From: Odobenus rosmarus divergens
Taxonomy: Eukaryota; Chordata; Mammalia; Carnivora; Odobenidae
DNA length: 64,000 bases
Direction of reading: 5' to 3'
Assembly: GCF_000321225.1 (NCBI RefSeq)
Contig: NW_004450664.1
Span: 567,975 to 631,974, forward strand
Part shown: positions 11,710 to 23,095 of the stretch, one piece after another
Layout of the letters: every line of letters begins with the position of its first letter
Numbering within the stretch: position 1 is the stretch's first letter
Translations under genes and position numbers: made by a program
The notes under the pieces: model-generated
Databases searched by the model: none
Seen by the model: the letters and a program-made list of their open reading frames with translations, nothing else
Told to the model about the DNA's origin: nothing

Positions 11710-11936
11710 ACCGCCGCCGCCGGCCCCGCCGCGGCTCGCGTCAGCACCGCCCTCCCCGCCGCGGCGGCCACACCCGCCCTTGAAGCGCACGGGGGTGCGT
11801 GTGACGTTTTACTTTAAGGGGAAATAGAGGGGACGCCAAGATGCCCCCGGAAAAGTCACGACTGAAACTCGCTGCGTCATGACCCTCCCACCCTCTTCCG
11901 CCGCTGTTTAATTACGCCAGTCCTTCCCGGGCGCTG

Positions 11937-12216
11937 ATTGGATAACTCCCGCCCGCCCGCGCGATGACGCGGCGGAAACTCCATCTCCGATTGGGGGTGG
12001 CTAGGAGGCGGAGCTGAGGGCGGGGCTGCTCGCCCACAGCTAAAAATAAATTCCGGCTGCGACCCCGGGGTTGAGCGCGAGTGAAGTTTGAAGGATTCCA
12101 ACGTCTCAGGGGTGGGGGGCGGAGAGAAACTAACTCCCCAGTGATTGGTTAGAGGAGGGCGGGGGGCGGGGCAAGCTGTGGGGCGTGCGGTGATTGGTGG
12201 AACGTTGAGCGATTGG
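11937..12216 (-). promoter_or_regulatory. Cluster of five CCAAT boxes
   Basis: ATTGG (CCAAT on the RHEB strand) occurs at 11,937-11,941, 11,990-11,994, 12,144-12,148, 12,193-12,197 and 12,212-12,216. Four are in good NF-Y context (TGATTGG, CGATTGG). All five face the same way, towards RHEB. NF-Y binding is inferred from the family consensus. Confidence 0.65.
12040..12049. promoter_or_regulatory. MEF2-like site
   Basis: CTAAAAATAA fits the MEF2 consensus CTA(A/T)4TA(G/A). It is the only long AT-run in the GC-rich promoter. Confidence 0.45.
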
Positions 12217-12236
12217 TGGCCTCGCGCCCACAGAGC

Positions 12237-12246
12237 CCTTAAAAGG
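12237..12246. promoter_or_regulatory. Perfect CArG box (SRF-type)
   Basis: CCTTAAAAGG matches CC(A/T)6GG exactly and lies at the distal edge of the island. On the plus strand, TTAAAA followed by a GC-rich stretch could also serve as a weak TATA-like element for divergent transcription. Confidence 0.5.
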
Positions 12247-12260
12247 CGCGAGGCACGTAG

Positions 12261-14460
12261 CTATTGCAGGCTGGGCTGTGGGTTGGCTGCTTCTTTCTTG
12301 GTGTTTATTTTAATTTTTAATTTTTTAATCCCTTCACTCTTAGAGTTAGTAAGACTAGGATTGAGGTTGTAGGTGGTTACTAGGCGTCGTCCTTGGATGA
12401 AAGACCCTGGGAAGAATGGAATATGCGTTAATCCCAAATGTTACACACTTCTCTACAAAGGTGTGTGCCTCCCCAGTTCTGGTCTCGGCCTTGCCACAGG
12501 CGAACCCGGCACGCCTCACAGGAAGTACCTAGCGTGATTCAACACCTCTTTACCTGTCAACACCTGCGTGGCTAATTCAATAGGCAAACTCGAACACCAG
12601 CCGTCGCTGGCTGAGAACGCTCCAGAACCATCCTTGCGGGGGGGAGGGTAGTCAAGTCCGCTGGGCCTGCCCTCCTGTGTGGGCTGACCTCTCCGGAAGG
12701 GGGACGCCGCTGTATTTCCCACAAAAAGCACAGGGCCAACCCCTTTTTCCACTGGTGCTGGCGAAGAGCACCAGTGTTGGAGTAGGGGAAGGGAAGCCAG
12801 CGCCGGAGGCCTCGGTCATGAAAAATAAAGGTGGAAGCCCGGCCCGAGAAATGAGGATGCGCTTGGGACGTTTCCAGCCAGGGAGACTTCCATCATGCGT
12901 GAGCTTCTTGCCCTTGGTGGTTGCTAAAGAAGCAGATACTCTTGCTACTCCTACAGATGTCCCCTACTGTCCTCAGGCTGTTTGACCGTGTTGGGACAAC
13001 CACCTGCTGGTCACAGCCCTTCGCCTTTCCCAGGAAGCCCAGAGGAGTGGCAGGATTGAATTCCTGAGTATGAAGATTCAGAGGTGTGACTGTCCCATAA
13101 ATATGCCCTGTTGAGTTAGAACCCTGGCGTTAGGGCAGAATCCTTCCACCATCTTGCTGAAGTGCTTCTAAGAGAGGGATAGTGTGTGTTCACATACTAG
13201 GGGCTCTACAGATTGAAGTCCCAGACAACCAGCTGGAACTGAGAAATATCTGTGAAATTCTGTGTTTTGTCTTAATGGTTTTTGCATTCTACTCTAGTTG
13301 AAATATTTAAAACCTTCATGTCTTAAAATGGGAATCTTCAGGAAAATGTATCATTTTTATCCCGTCAACTTGAATGCCCCTTACCACAGTAAACTGATGA
13401 ACTGATGCTACTAAACTCCTTGGTTGTCTGTGAAATCAAATTTGTGGGTGTTACCTTTTATTTTCTTAAACAGAAGAACAGAATAGAAAACAGGTTGCTC
13501 GAATTGGTAAGTATTGTTTTGTATTGTTTCATGTTGCTTTTGTTGTGTGTATATGTATTTCTAAATGTGTGATACGTGTTTTGGGTACTGAGTTCCCTTG
13601 TAAAATGTATTTCTTACTGTGAGTTGCCTCACAGAGTTTGAAAGTGTTGCCCTAGCCTGGGAATATTAGGAGTCCAGACTGAGAAGCTCCATTGTAAAGG
13701 ACAGAGTCCTTAAAGAAATGTTCCAGGTGTCCTAAAGTCATTAAGGTCAGATCCAGGAATTGTGAAGATTCCATTATTCCAGAATGGGGAGAATTTATTT
13801 GGTTTAAGAAATGACTCTGGTTCCCTAAAATTATTTGTGATTGATGGTGTGAATTCACGTAGAAGTGACTGACTGCAGCCAGACCTTACAGAAACATGGT
13901 GGGGAGAAACGTACTTGCTTCTGAATTCAGAGTAGTTCTACTGATTGAGATCACTTGTTAACTGTCTAAGCAGCTGGAACTTCTGCCACCAATCAATATC
14001 TCCTCTGCAGGTTCTGCATCTTCAGGACTGTTCTGTCTTATGGTCTCTGCATGCTGCCTTCCCTCTGTGTGTCCTTCCACTATATTCCATTTCCCTGGGA
14101 TCTAAGAATTCTGTCTCTTCCGTTTAAATTCCAGAGAGAAGACATGATTGGTTCAGCTAATTACCACTATCCCTTGAGTGAGGAGCTCAGGCTAAGCCTG
14201 TAGATTTGCCAGGAAAGCCTCCATTGGCCTAAACCTCCAGCATTGATGGGTATGGCAATTAATGGCATTTATCTGAAGCATGAACTCGTCGTTATTATGG
14301 GAAAATTATAATGTCCAAGTTCAATGACATCTTATTTCTAGCTTCAACATTTTTTTTTAAATTCCCTGTAGTACTATACAAAACTTATTTTTGTCTAACA
14401 CTAGGTTAGACAAAGAGTAAAACTGCTGTGCTTGCTTTTGCTAAAAGGACATTTGTGAAA
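12261..14460. other. Intergenic DNA upstream of RHEB
   Basis: No coding exon or nameable repeat recognised. At 13,474-13,506 a 33-nt stretch is bracketed by a good acceptor (pyrimidine-rich, 'taaacag') and a perfect 'gtaagt' donor on the plus strand; it is discussed as a candidate exon of a divergent transcript. Confidence 0.45.
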
Positions 14461-14473
14461 TGATTTTACTTTT

Positions 14474-14671
14474 TTTTTTTTTTAAGATTTATTTATTTTG
14501 AGAGAGTGAGAATGAGAGCGAGAGAGAGAGTACATGAGAGGGGGGAGGGTTAGAGGGAGAAGCAGGCTCCTTGCTGAGCAGGGAGCCCGATGCAGGACTC
14601 CATCCCGGGACTCCAGGATCATGACCTGAGCCAAAGGCAGTCGCTTAACCGACTGAGCCACCCAGGCGCCC
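14474..14671 (-). repeat. Carnivore SINE with TSD
   Basis: The reverse-oriented element runs from a poly-T tail to 'gccacccaggcgccc'. It is flanked by 'tgattttactttt' at 14,461-14,473 and 'tgattttaccttt' at 14,672-14,684. Confidence 0.95.
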
Positions 14672-14684
14672 TGATTTTACCTTT

Positions 14685-15194
14685 TTGCATGTGAAAGGGT
14701 GACCCTAAGTGCAAGTGGACATGAAGGCGTTTTGTTGTTGTTTTGCTTCTCAATATTTGATGAAGGAAGACTGGAAAAGAGCTACTCTTAATCATGGCAT
14801 AAGCCAAATTAGACTGATCTGTTATGTCTCGCTCATATAGGGTATTATTCAAATCAAACTGCAGATTTGGGGAAACAGGCCAAGGTCATTGCATTGTGTG
14901 GTCTTATGGATGAGAGAGTGGTTTTCTCAGCAGGATCTTGATAGGCCTGTCCTCAGCATCCTAGCAGGAGGCCATCCTAGGGAAAGCAAGTCCCTGACCT
15001 GCACTGGGATGAAAAAGATCCTTTTCTCTCTGATGCCTGGGATCAGTCTAGCTCAAACCCTGAGGTGCAGAGTTGCATGGGGTGCCCCCAGAGGCGGGAA
15101 GTGGAGTAAGGCTCTTAGGTCCATGGAGGTAGGTCACGCGTAAGGGAGGAAGTTGGCTCAGCAAGGAACTCTGAGGACAGGTTTAGATATATGC
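14685..15194. other. Intergenic DNA, no feature recognised
   Basis: Unique-looking sequence without exon signals or nameable repeats. Confidence 0.4.
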
Positions 15195-15500
15195 AGTAGT
15201 TGTAAATTGTTTGCAGCTGTTAGAGGTTGAACATGTCCTTCAAAAAGGTGGGCCCTACTCCAATATGACTAGTGTCCTAAGAGGACAAGAGACCCTCACA
15301 CAGACACAAGGCCCATAGCCCGTGAGGACGGAGGACGGAGGTGATGTCCTGATGTCATGCTGCCACAAGCCAAGGAACACCTGGGACACCAAGGAACATC
15401 TGGAACACCTTCCCAGAAGCTGGAAGAGAATAAATTTATGTTATTTTAAGCTACCCAGCTTGTGGCACTTGGTCACAGCAGCCTTAGAAAACAAATTTTA
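15195..15500 (+). mobile_element. Old LTR fragment, ERVL-MaLR-like
   Basis: The stretch begins 'tgttagaggttgaacatgtccttcaaaa', passes 'gtgggccctactccaatatgactagtgtcc', 'gaggacggaggtgatg' and 'ccagaagctggaagagaataaatt', and ends 'acccagcttgtggcacttggtcacagcagccttagaaaac'. This order is that of a common non-coding mammalian LTR repeat. A related copy on the other strand lies at about 38,990. There is no coding sequence. Confidence 0.6.
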
Positions 15501-15959
15501 AAAAAATCCAAAAAAAAAAAAGAAAAAGAAAACAAATCCATCAGTTATTGTCAAATCATCAGTAAAGTTGCATTAAAAGTTTGAATCTAGTTTCTGCTGG
15601 GCCATCAATGAAATTGGCCTCATCCCTAACCTCCGAAGCCAGAGTGCACCTCGTAGGAGCTTTCACCAGGCCCTGGTAGTGGTCGGGCAAGATGACTGGA
15701 GCAGAACACTTGTTCCTAAGAGGCTGGGGGATGCTTAAGACGAGCCAGGAGGCTAAATCTGTGCAATAAAACAGGTGATGGCTTGTGCCAGTCAGGCTTG
15801 GATTACATAAGCTCTTCAACTGCGTGTTAGATGTGGAATTTATTCACGGTGTTCACAAGCTACCCGAAGGTATAATTACTGTTTGAGGAATGTGTTCACT
15901 GTTGGTTCTTCCTCCTATGGGAAGACATCTCAGTGTGGGGTTTATTCTAGCATGTTGGG
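15501..15959. other. Intergenic DNA, no feature recognised
   Basis: An A-rich tract at about 15,498-15,530 is followed by sequence I cannot assign. Confidence 0.4.
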
Positions 15960-17170
15960 ATCCAGAGAGTTTCTTTCATTGGTGTGCAGGGAAAAAAAGA
16001 AAAACAAAATTTCTATTTTTTTTTAACATTTTTTATTTTTAATCTTTTTTCTTTTTTACAAAAAAGTCAAAGTTGACAAGAGCATTTAAAATATAGATTC
16101 ACATCCACATCATTAATGATGACTAAGTATAATTACACCTTGATGTTAGCTAATGATATATAGTGAGTATCCCTTAACAAACAGCAAGATGTTTAAAAAC
16201 TAAGCATCCAAAATACTATGGCAGACTTTATGAAGTTTTTCTGCAACTTCTTTTTTGGGGGGGAAATTTCAAGCATATATATAAAACTAGAGAGATTGGT
16301 ATAATGAGCCCCACCCAACCTCTTACCTATTCCGTATTTACTGAATCATGGACCATCCTGTTTCATCTATACCATACCCGCTTCTCCCACCCGCCCATGG
16401 ATCATTTTGAAGCAAATCCTAGACATCATGCCATTTCATTCATAAATGTCAATACTTTCCCTGAAAGATGACTCTCTTTAGAAAATAAAATGTGCCATTT
16501 TTACACCTAAAACAAAACCGGTTAAGGACTTGTTAATACCATCAGATATCCAGACTATTCGATGTCTTTTAATGACTCATAATTTAACTGTTTATTCTAA
16601 TTCAAATCCAAAAAAAGCCCATATAATGCAGTTTGTTGCTATATGTCTTAAGTTTTTAAAAAATAAACTTTATTTTTTAGAACAGTTTTAGGCGTACAGG
16701 AAAATTACAAAGATAGTATAGAGAGTTCTCCTATGCCTTGTGCCCAGTTTCCCTCGTTCTTAACATCTTACATCAGTGTGGTATATTAGTTAGAATTAAC
16801 CAATATCGCTACTTTATTAATAACTAAAGTCCATACTTTATTCAGATTTCTTCAGTTTTCTCCTAATGTCCTTTTTCTGTTGCAGGATCCCACCCAACAT
16901 TTACTCATCACGTCTCCTTAGGCTCCTTTTAGATGTGATAATTTGCTCAGACGTTCTTATTTTTTGATGACCTTGACAGTTTTGAGGAGTGCTGCTCAGG
17001 CGTTTTGTAGACTGGTATTTGTCTGATATTTTTCTCAGCTTTAGACTGGGAATTTTGGTTTGAGAGAAAGACCACAGAGGTAAAGTGCATTTCTATCACA
17101 TCATATCAAGGGTGCAGGCTATTAGCGTGGCTTATCACTGTTGATGTTGACCTTGATCTCCTGGCTGAGG
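15960..17170 (-). mobile_element. Ancient L1M-type 3' end fragments
   Basis: Recognisable non-coding L1M 3' blocks occur: 'ttttgaagcaaatcctagacatcatgccatttcat', 'taacatcttacatcagtgtggtatattagtta', 'ctaatgtcctttttctgttgcaggatccca', 'tgatgaccttgacagttttgaggag' and 'tatcactgttgatgttgaccttgatctcctggctgaggtagtgtttgtcag'. There may be two adjacent fragments. The family is from memory; the orientation is inferred. Confidence 0.55.
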
Positions 17171-17402
17171 TAGTGTTTGTCAGATTTTTATACTTTTTTT
17201 TTTTTTTCTCCACACTGCTTTCTTTGAAAGGAAATTACTGTGTGCAGCCCTCACAAACTGGGGAGTTATGCTTCAGCCTAGTTTCCTTATACCTGAAGAA
17301 TTTCCTTTGGCATTTCCTGGCAACACACTCAGCCTTTATTTATTTGAAAATTGTCTTTATTTCATTTCTCTAACTTTTTATTTGAAATACTTATAGATGG
17401 AA

Positions 17403-17580
17403 CCTCCTGTGTGGCTCAGTTGGTTAACTGTCCGCCTTCAGCTCAGGTCATGATCCTGTGGTCCTGGGATCAAGCCCCGAATTGGGCTCCTTGCTCAGCA
17501 GAGAGTCTGCTTCTCCCTCTGCCTGTCGCTCCCCTTGCTGTGCTCTCTCTCTCTGTCGAATAAATAAAATCTTAAAATAT
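17403..17580 (+). repeat. Carnivore SINE with (TA)n tail
   Basis: The head is a diverged 'cctcctgtgtggctcag' and the tail 'gaataaataaaatctt' runs into a (TA)n microsatellite at about 17,577-17,595. Confidence 0.9.
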
Positions 17581-17879
17581 ATATATATATATATAGATTT
17601 AAAAATAGTACAGGGCAGTCCCAATATTCCAATGGTAACATCTAACATAAATATACTATAATATCAAAACCAAGAAATTTAAATTGATACAATCCACAGA
17701 ACTCATTCAGATTTTTACCAGTTTTACAAGCACTTGTGTTTATGTGGTTTTATTCAATTTTATTACATGTGTAGATTTGTGTAACCAAAACCATAGTCAA
17801 AATACAGAGGCTGTCCCATCACTACAGAGATCTTCTCATGTTATCCTTTTATTTCTTTTCATTTTTGAAACACTTTTTT

Positions 17880-18770
17880 GCTGAATTTAGAATTTTAGGT
17901 AGATAGTATGTGTTACGTGTGTGTTTTAGTACTTTAAAGTTCCATTTTCTGCTGGCTTCCAAGGTTTTCTAATGAGAAATCAGTGATTATCTTATTTCCT
18001 TTATGTAATACCTGCTTTTAAGACTGTAGAATTTTGTTTATTTTATTCTTTTTATTTTTAAAGATTTTATTTGAGAGAGAGCACGAGCAGGGGAGAGGGG
18101 TAGAGGGAGAGGTAGAAGTGGGCTCCCCACTCAGCAGGGAGCCCGATGTGGGGCTTGATCCCAGGACCCTAGGATCATGACCTGAGCCAAAGGCAGAGGC
18201 TTAACCAACTGAGTCACCCAGGTGCCCCGAGACTGTAAAATTTTAAAGATTTTCTCTTTATTTTTGGTGTTCAGAGTTTATGATGTATTTGTAGTTTTCT
18301 TTGCTTTTATGCTGTGTAAAGTTTACTGAACTTCTTAGATTTGTGAGTTACTATTTTTGATCTGATTTGGAAAACTTCCCAGTCAATATTTCTTCAAGTA
18401 TTTTTCTGTCCCATACTCTGTCCTTTTATTTTGAGACTCCAGTTTCACACATATTAGACACTTTGATAGTGTTCTGCCAGTCATTGAGCCTCTGTTCTGT
18501 ATTTTTCCCCCTTGCTAATTTAGTGAATTTTAAAAGAATCAGGTAACATTTTTCATTTCTAGGATTTTCCTTTGGTTCTCTTTTATACTTTCCCTTTTCT
18601 CCTGAAATTCTCCTTTCTACCCAACATACCCTTGTTTTTTCTAGGTTGTTTAACACACTTACTGTTATTATTAAATCAGCTAATTGTAGCATCAGGAGCA
18701 TTCATAGGCCTGCTTTTATTGAGTGACTTTTCTCTTGATTATAGGTCGTTTTGTTTTCACATCTAGTAAC
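17880..18770 (-). mobile_element. Old L1 fragment (ORF1-proximal part)
   Basis: Blocks such as 'ttttctaatgagaaatcagtgattatctta' and 'aatatttcttcaagtatttttctgtccc...gagactccagtttcacacatatta' match the complement of the region upstream of and within L1 ORF1. A SINE interrupts it. Confidence 0.5.
18035..18227 (-). repeat. Carnivore SINE
   Basis: It is reverse-oriented, ending 'gagtcacccaggtgcccc'. The flanks 'gactgtagaatttt' and 'gactgtaaaatttt' are an imperfect target-site duplication. Confidence 0.93.
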
Positions 18771-19369
18771 TTTTGTAGTCGGCCTTATGGATGATGTATT
18801 ATAAAAATTCTGGATTCTGAAAACAAGCTTTGTTTTAATACTTGCATATGGCGAAATGTATGGAACAAAGTTCTTTTTTTTTTCCCCCCCACATGAATAT
18901 CCAATTGTTCTAGCACCACTTATTGAAAAGACTTCCCTTTCTCCACTGAATTGCCTTTGTATCTTTGTCAAAATTCAGTTGCCCATATATGTGTAGGGCT
19001 ATTTCTGGACACTCTTTTGTTCCATTGATGTATTTTTCTGTCTTTACATCAACGCTATGCTGTCTTGATTACTGTAGCTTTATAATAAATCTTGAAATCT
19101 GGTCATTTTATCCCTCCAACTTGTTCTTCTTTTTCAAAGTCATTGTGACTAATCTAGTCCTTTGCATTTTCATATGAATTTTAGAATTGTCACTTTCTAT
19201 AAAAATCCTGCTGGGATTTTGATTGGCACTGTTTTGAATCTATAAATCAATTTGACATTTTAGCATATTGAGTCTTCTGACCCATGAGCAACTGTGAGAT
19301 AATAGAAAAAAAAATATGTACATATATGCCCCTGGTTCCTGGCACAGAATTCGTAAAACCCTTGTAACG

Positions 19370-19775
19370 GGGGTGCTCGGGTGGCTCAGTTGATTAAGCG
19401 TCTGCCTTCAGCTCAGGTCATGATCCCAGGGTCCTGGGATGGAGTCCCACAGCCCACTTCTCTCCTGCCTGCTCTTCCCCCTGCTTGTGCTTGCTCTCTG
19501 TCTCTCTAGCCTAAACAAAATATTTATTTTTTATTTATTTATTTGACAGAGAGAGACACCGCAAGAGAGGGAACACAAGCAGGGAGAGTGGGAGAGGAGA
19601 AGCAGACTCCCCACTGAGCAGAGACCCCGATGTGGGGCTCGATCCCAGGACCCTGGGGTCATGACCTGAGCTGAAGGCAGATGCTTAACGACTGAGCCAC
19701 CCAGGTGCCCCATAAATAAAATCTTTAAAAAAAAAAAAAAAAAAGAACACTTATCTAAAAAAAAAATACCAAACA
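19370..19775 (+). repeat. Carnivore SINE split by a second, inverted SINE
   Basis: The plus-strand element starts 'gggtgctcgggtggctcag' and its tail resumes at 19,712 with 'ataaataaaatctttaaa'. A perfect 15-bp target-site duplication 'aaaacccttgtaacg' lies at 19,355-19,369 and 19,776-19,790, so both SINE bodies sit inside one older insertion. Confidence 0.9.
19530..19711 (-). repeat. Inverted carnivore SINE nested in the tail of another
   Basis: The reverse-oriented body runs from 'tatttatttgacagagagagac' to 'gagccacccaggtgcccc'. It sits in the A-rich tail of the plus-strand SINE, making a head-to-head inverted pair. Confidence 0.9.
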
Positions 19776-21030
19776 AAAACCCTTGTAACGTACTAAGCGA
19801 TAAGAACATTAGGAGCATCGCTCGTTCTAATAGTTGTCTTTGACCCTATCCGTGACTCAGGGCTCCTAAAACCCTTGTAAATTTCTAAGGTGATAAGAGC
19901 ACCTTTTGTTCTAATGAGGTGACTCTGGGTGGGCTCCTGGATGGGGGCTGGTCTCTAGAAAGACCAATCCATGATTAGAAGCTTGGAATTTTCAGCCCTC
20001 CCCACCCATCTTCTCCAGAAGGGGAGAGACACTAGAAATGAGTTAATAATTGATCATGCCTACGTGGGGAAGCCTCCATAAAATCCCAGTAGTACTGGGT
20101 CAGAGAGCTTCTGGGTTGGTGAACATGTGGAGGTGCTGGGAGAGTGGCACCCCTTCCCTCATACCTTGCCCTATGCACCTTTTCTATTGGGATGTTAATC
20201 TGTATCCTTTACTAAACTGTAAATGTGTTTCCCTGAGTTCTGTGAGCTGCTCTGCTCTAGCAAATTAATTGAACCCAGAGAAGTGGTTGTGGGAATATCT
20301 GATTTATAGCTGATGAGTCAGAAGCACAGGTCGCAACATGGACTTGCAGTTGGCATCTGAAGTGAGGGTGGGGAGAGTCCTGTGGTATTGACTCCTTAGC
20401 CTGATGCTCGCTCCAGGCAGATGGTGTCAGAATTGAGTTGACTTCTTGGACACTCTACCAAGAATTGCTTGTTGGTTTTGGGGGAGAAACTTCACACATT
20501 TTGGTGACCAGAAGTGTCAGAAGTGAAGTGTTCTGTGTGAAGAGTAAAGGAGACTCACAGGATAGAAACACAGGAGAGAAGAACTGGGTTCTTCTGGTTT
20601 CCTACTCAGAAAGGAAAAATCTTGAGTTTTTCCATTCCAGGAAGGGACATCATTCTACTTACTTAGGTCTTCATTAATTTCTCAGCAATATTTAGTATTT
20701 TTCACGATACAGGCTATAAATATCTCTTATAAAATTTACTCTAAGTATTTCATATTTTGATACTAATATAAATGGGATTAAGGCATTTTCAATTTTTGAT
20801 TGTTGCTAGTATACAGAAATACAATGATTTTTGATTATTGATCTCTTATCCTAAAACTTTGCTAAACTTGTTTCAGTAGATTTTGCATAGAGTCCATTGG
20901 CTTTTCTGCATAGGTCATCATGTAGTTTTTACTTGAAACATTTCATTTTGGGTCAATATAATTTTCTTGCCTTGTTACACTATAACATTGAATAGAAGTG
21001 GGGAGAGTGGACGTCCTTCTCTTGTCCTTG

Positions 21031-23095
21031 ATTTAGGGGGTAAGCAACCCAAATCCCACCATTAAGTGTGGTGTTTATTTGACAAGATACAATGGATCAG
21101 ACCCTCAGACTTCAGCAAGACATATTTGTGTCTTAAATCATTATGAAAAGAGAAACATTGACTGGTACGCCATTTCTGGAGAAATGCCTATTACCAAGGG
21201 AAGGACTTCAGTTTCGAAGGAGTACCCTGGGTTTGAGTTCCTGCTCCGTGTCCTGAAGTCTGCACAGCCTTGGATAAGCTACCCTACCTTCTGTGCCTCC
21301 CAGACCTGCTGTGATCTAACTCTGGTGGAAGGGTTGGCTTGTCATCTTGTCCCTTCCCCTCACCTTTCCTCTTTTCTGGGATTGGATTAAATGCTTGATC
21401 TGTCCTCAGTGTGACATACAGTGTATGATAGGACACTGAATATGAAGTTTCCTCTTAATCTCGTTTTCCAGTTATTCTTTGATATTGACTTTTCCCTGAA
21501 TTCTTTCATAATAGTAGTTCATTTCTTATTACTTGTTCTTAATATGTGGTTTTGGTTAAAGATTTCATTTCCAAAGGGAGGCCAACTTTTCCTTTGATTT
21601 TAATGGAGGAAAGATTAATCGGATAAATCTTTTGAAATTAAAGCAACTCAACCAAAACACAAACATGAAAGGAGTATCAAATGCTTCCCTGAACTAAAAG
21701 GGGTCCCGTCCCAGAACCAATAAAGTTGGGAGGGCTCTTACTGCTTGACCTTGAAGGAGGTAGCCCAGAAGAAAAGAGAACCAACTGCTTAAGTTAAGAG
21801 GAGAGAGGAACAGCCAGCTGGAGAGGAACCAACCAAAAGCCTTGGAGGCAGCTCTTGGCTGGGGGAAGAAAGCAGTCTAATCTCAGTGTGTGGCACACAG
21901 GTCTTCCCTGACCTGGGCAAAGCCAGGCTTGGTTCATAAGTCTCCTTTGTTAGTCCGATGTCAGCATGACCAAGGTCAGGGTCAAACAGGAAACTTACAA
22001 TATGGGTTAGATATTTAAAAACAAAAACAAAACAAAACAAAAAAACCAACTGGTGATGTGCCCAGATAAGATACAAGGAAAGAAGCCAGCTTGAATTTAT
22101 TGTGCATAAGAAAATTTGGCTGTTAATTTCTTTCCAAGAGGATTAAAATTTTTAAGATTAATGCAAGCATAAAATTAGTCAACTGTCAATGGTTCAAGAA
22201 AATTTGTCATTCAGTATATCATATACTAAATGGTAAAAATATTTAAACCGGATAATTTGGGGAGTAAGCTGTGTGCCCTGGTTGAACAGTGGATTACCTT
22301 ATGCAACTTAGCTTAGCCATACATAAATTCTAAACTGAAATATCACATTCTGATTTGGAGTATAACTTTATCTCAGTGTTTGCTGAGATAGAGAAGCTTA
22401 TCAGTAACTTGCCAGCTAATATTAGATAAAGGTCACTCACTACATTAGTACATTGTGTCTGTATGGATAGTTTTATTTCCAACTCAACTGAGCAGATCAG
22501 GGCAGGTGTTCCCTGGTTAATTATACAGCTGTTTTCCGGGGAGATCTTGGAAGGTTATTCATGCCCATAGGACTCTTCTGGAGGTTTCTTCCTGCATGGG
22601 TTAGCATGTTCTGTGCAATGTGACTTTGTAATTCTGGCCCACTGCTGGCTGGGTCAGGATGGGCACCTGACAAAGAGAGCCAACTTATACGTCGATCTGT
22701 GGCCTGCTCAAAGTTCTGCTTGAAAGGGTCATCTGTATTGCATGGTGTTTGGCTCAGTCAGTCTGGTCCTCTTGGAGTTTGAATGTAAACCATGAAAAGT
22801 TGACTGTTAGAAGCAGTAGAAGCTGAAAGACCCACAGGGAGATGGGAGCCATGAGCAGCAGAAGGCATAAAGCAGAGAAAGGCACAAGATAGAAACAGTG
22901 GGTGCTGCCGCTGTTCCTGGGGTGACAGCTGGACCAGAGTGGGAGAGCCAAGCTCCGAGATGCAGCTCTGCAGGGCTGAGGTTTCTCTCTGCCTCACCTC
23001 TCAACATAACGTCCCCGGGACACCAACCCATTGCTTCTTCACAAGACCCAGGACACCAAACAAAGGCTTAGCTTATTTAACTGACTTGTTCCTAG
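21031..23095. other. Intergenic DNA, no gene recognised
   Basis: No exon or clear repeat family was identified. A simple (AAAAC)n-like run lies at about 22,017-22,046. Confidence 0.4.

Larger units (their letters stand above)
11100..12260 (-). promoter_or_regulatory. RHEB: RHEB CpG-island promoter
   Basis: This block is very rich in CpG and spans the RHEB start codon, its 5'UTR and about 750 bp upstream. It has no TATA box facing RHEB. It carries GC boxes, a CACGTG E-box, CRE/AP-1-like TGACGC and TGCGTCA motifs, and five ATTGG (inverted CCAAT) boxes. The distal end also has a MEF2-like and a CArG site. Such a layout is typical of a broad housekeeping promoter and could fire in both directions. 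The exact transcription start cannot be read from sequence alone. The open frames of 60-228 codons here are by-products of high GC. Confidence 0.85.
19300..20680 (+). mobile_element. Ancient LTR-like repeat of uncertain family
   Basis: The blocks 'gatcatgcctacgtggggaagcctccataaaatcccagtagtactgggtcagagagcttctgggttggtgaacatgtggaggtgctggga' and 'tttccctgagttctgtgagctgctctgctctagcaaattaattgaacccagagaagtggttgtggga' are familiar as a widespread mammalian repeat with LTR-like structure. I cannot name the family reliably. It interrupts an L1 and itself contains two SINEs. It has no coding capacity. Confidence 0.4.
18880..21030 (-). mobile_element. Old L1 ORF2 fragment split by a later insertion
   Basis: The left half (18,880-19,290) is the complement of L1 ORF2 ('gattactgtagctttataataaatcttgaaatctgg', 'tttgattggcactgttttgaatctataaat'). 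The right half (20,690-21,030) continues it ('gaagtggggagagtggacgtccttctcttgtccttgattta'). About 1.4 kb of other repeat lies between. All frames are broken. Confidence 0.6.

Noticed and set aside
11097..11817. Open frames of 110-228 codons on both strands in the RHEB CpG island
   Set aside because: Low-complexity Pro/Arg/Ala/Gly proteins from GC-rich DNA, mutually overlapping. Only the 52-nt RHEB exon is supported.
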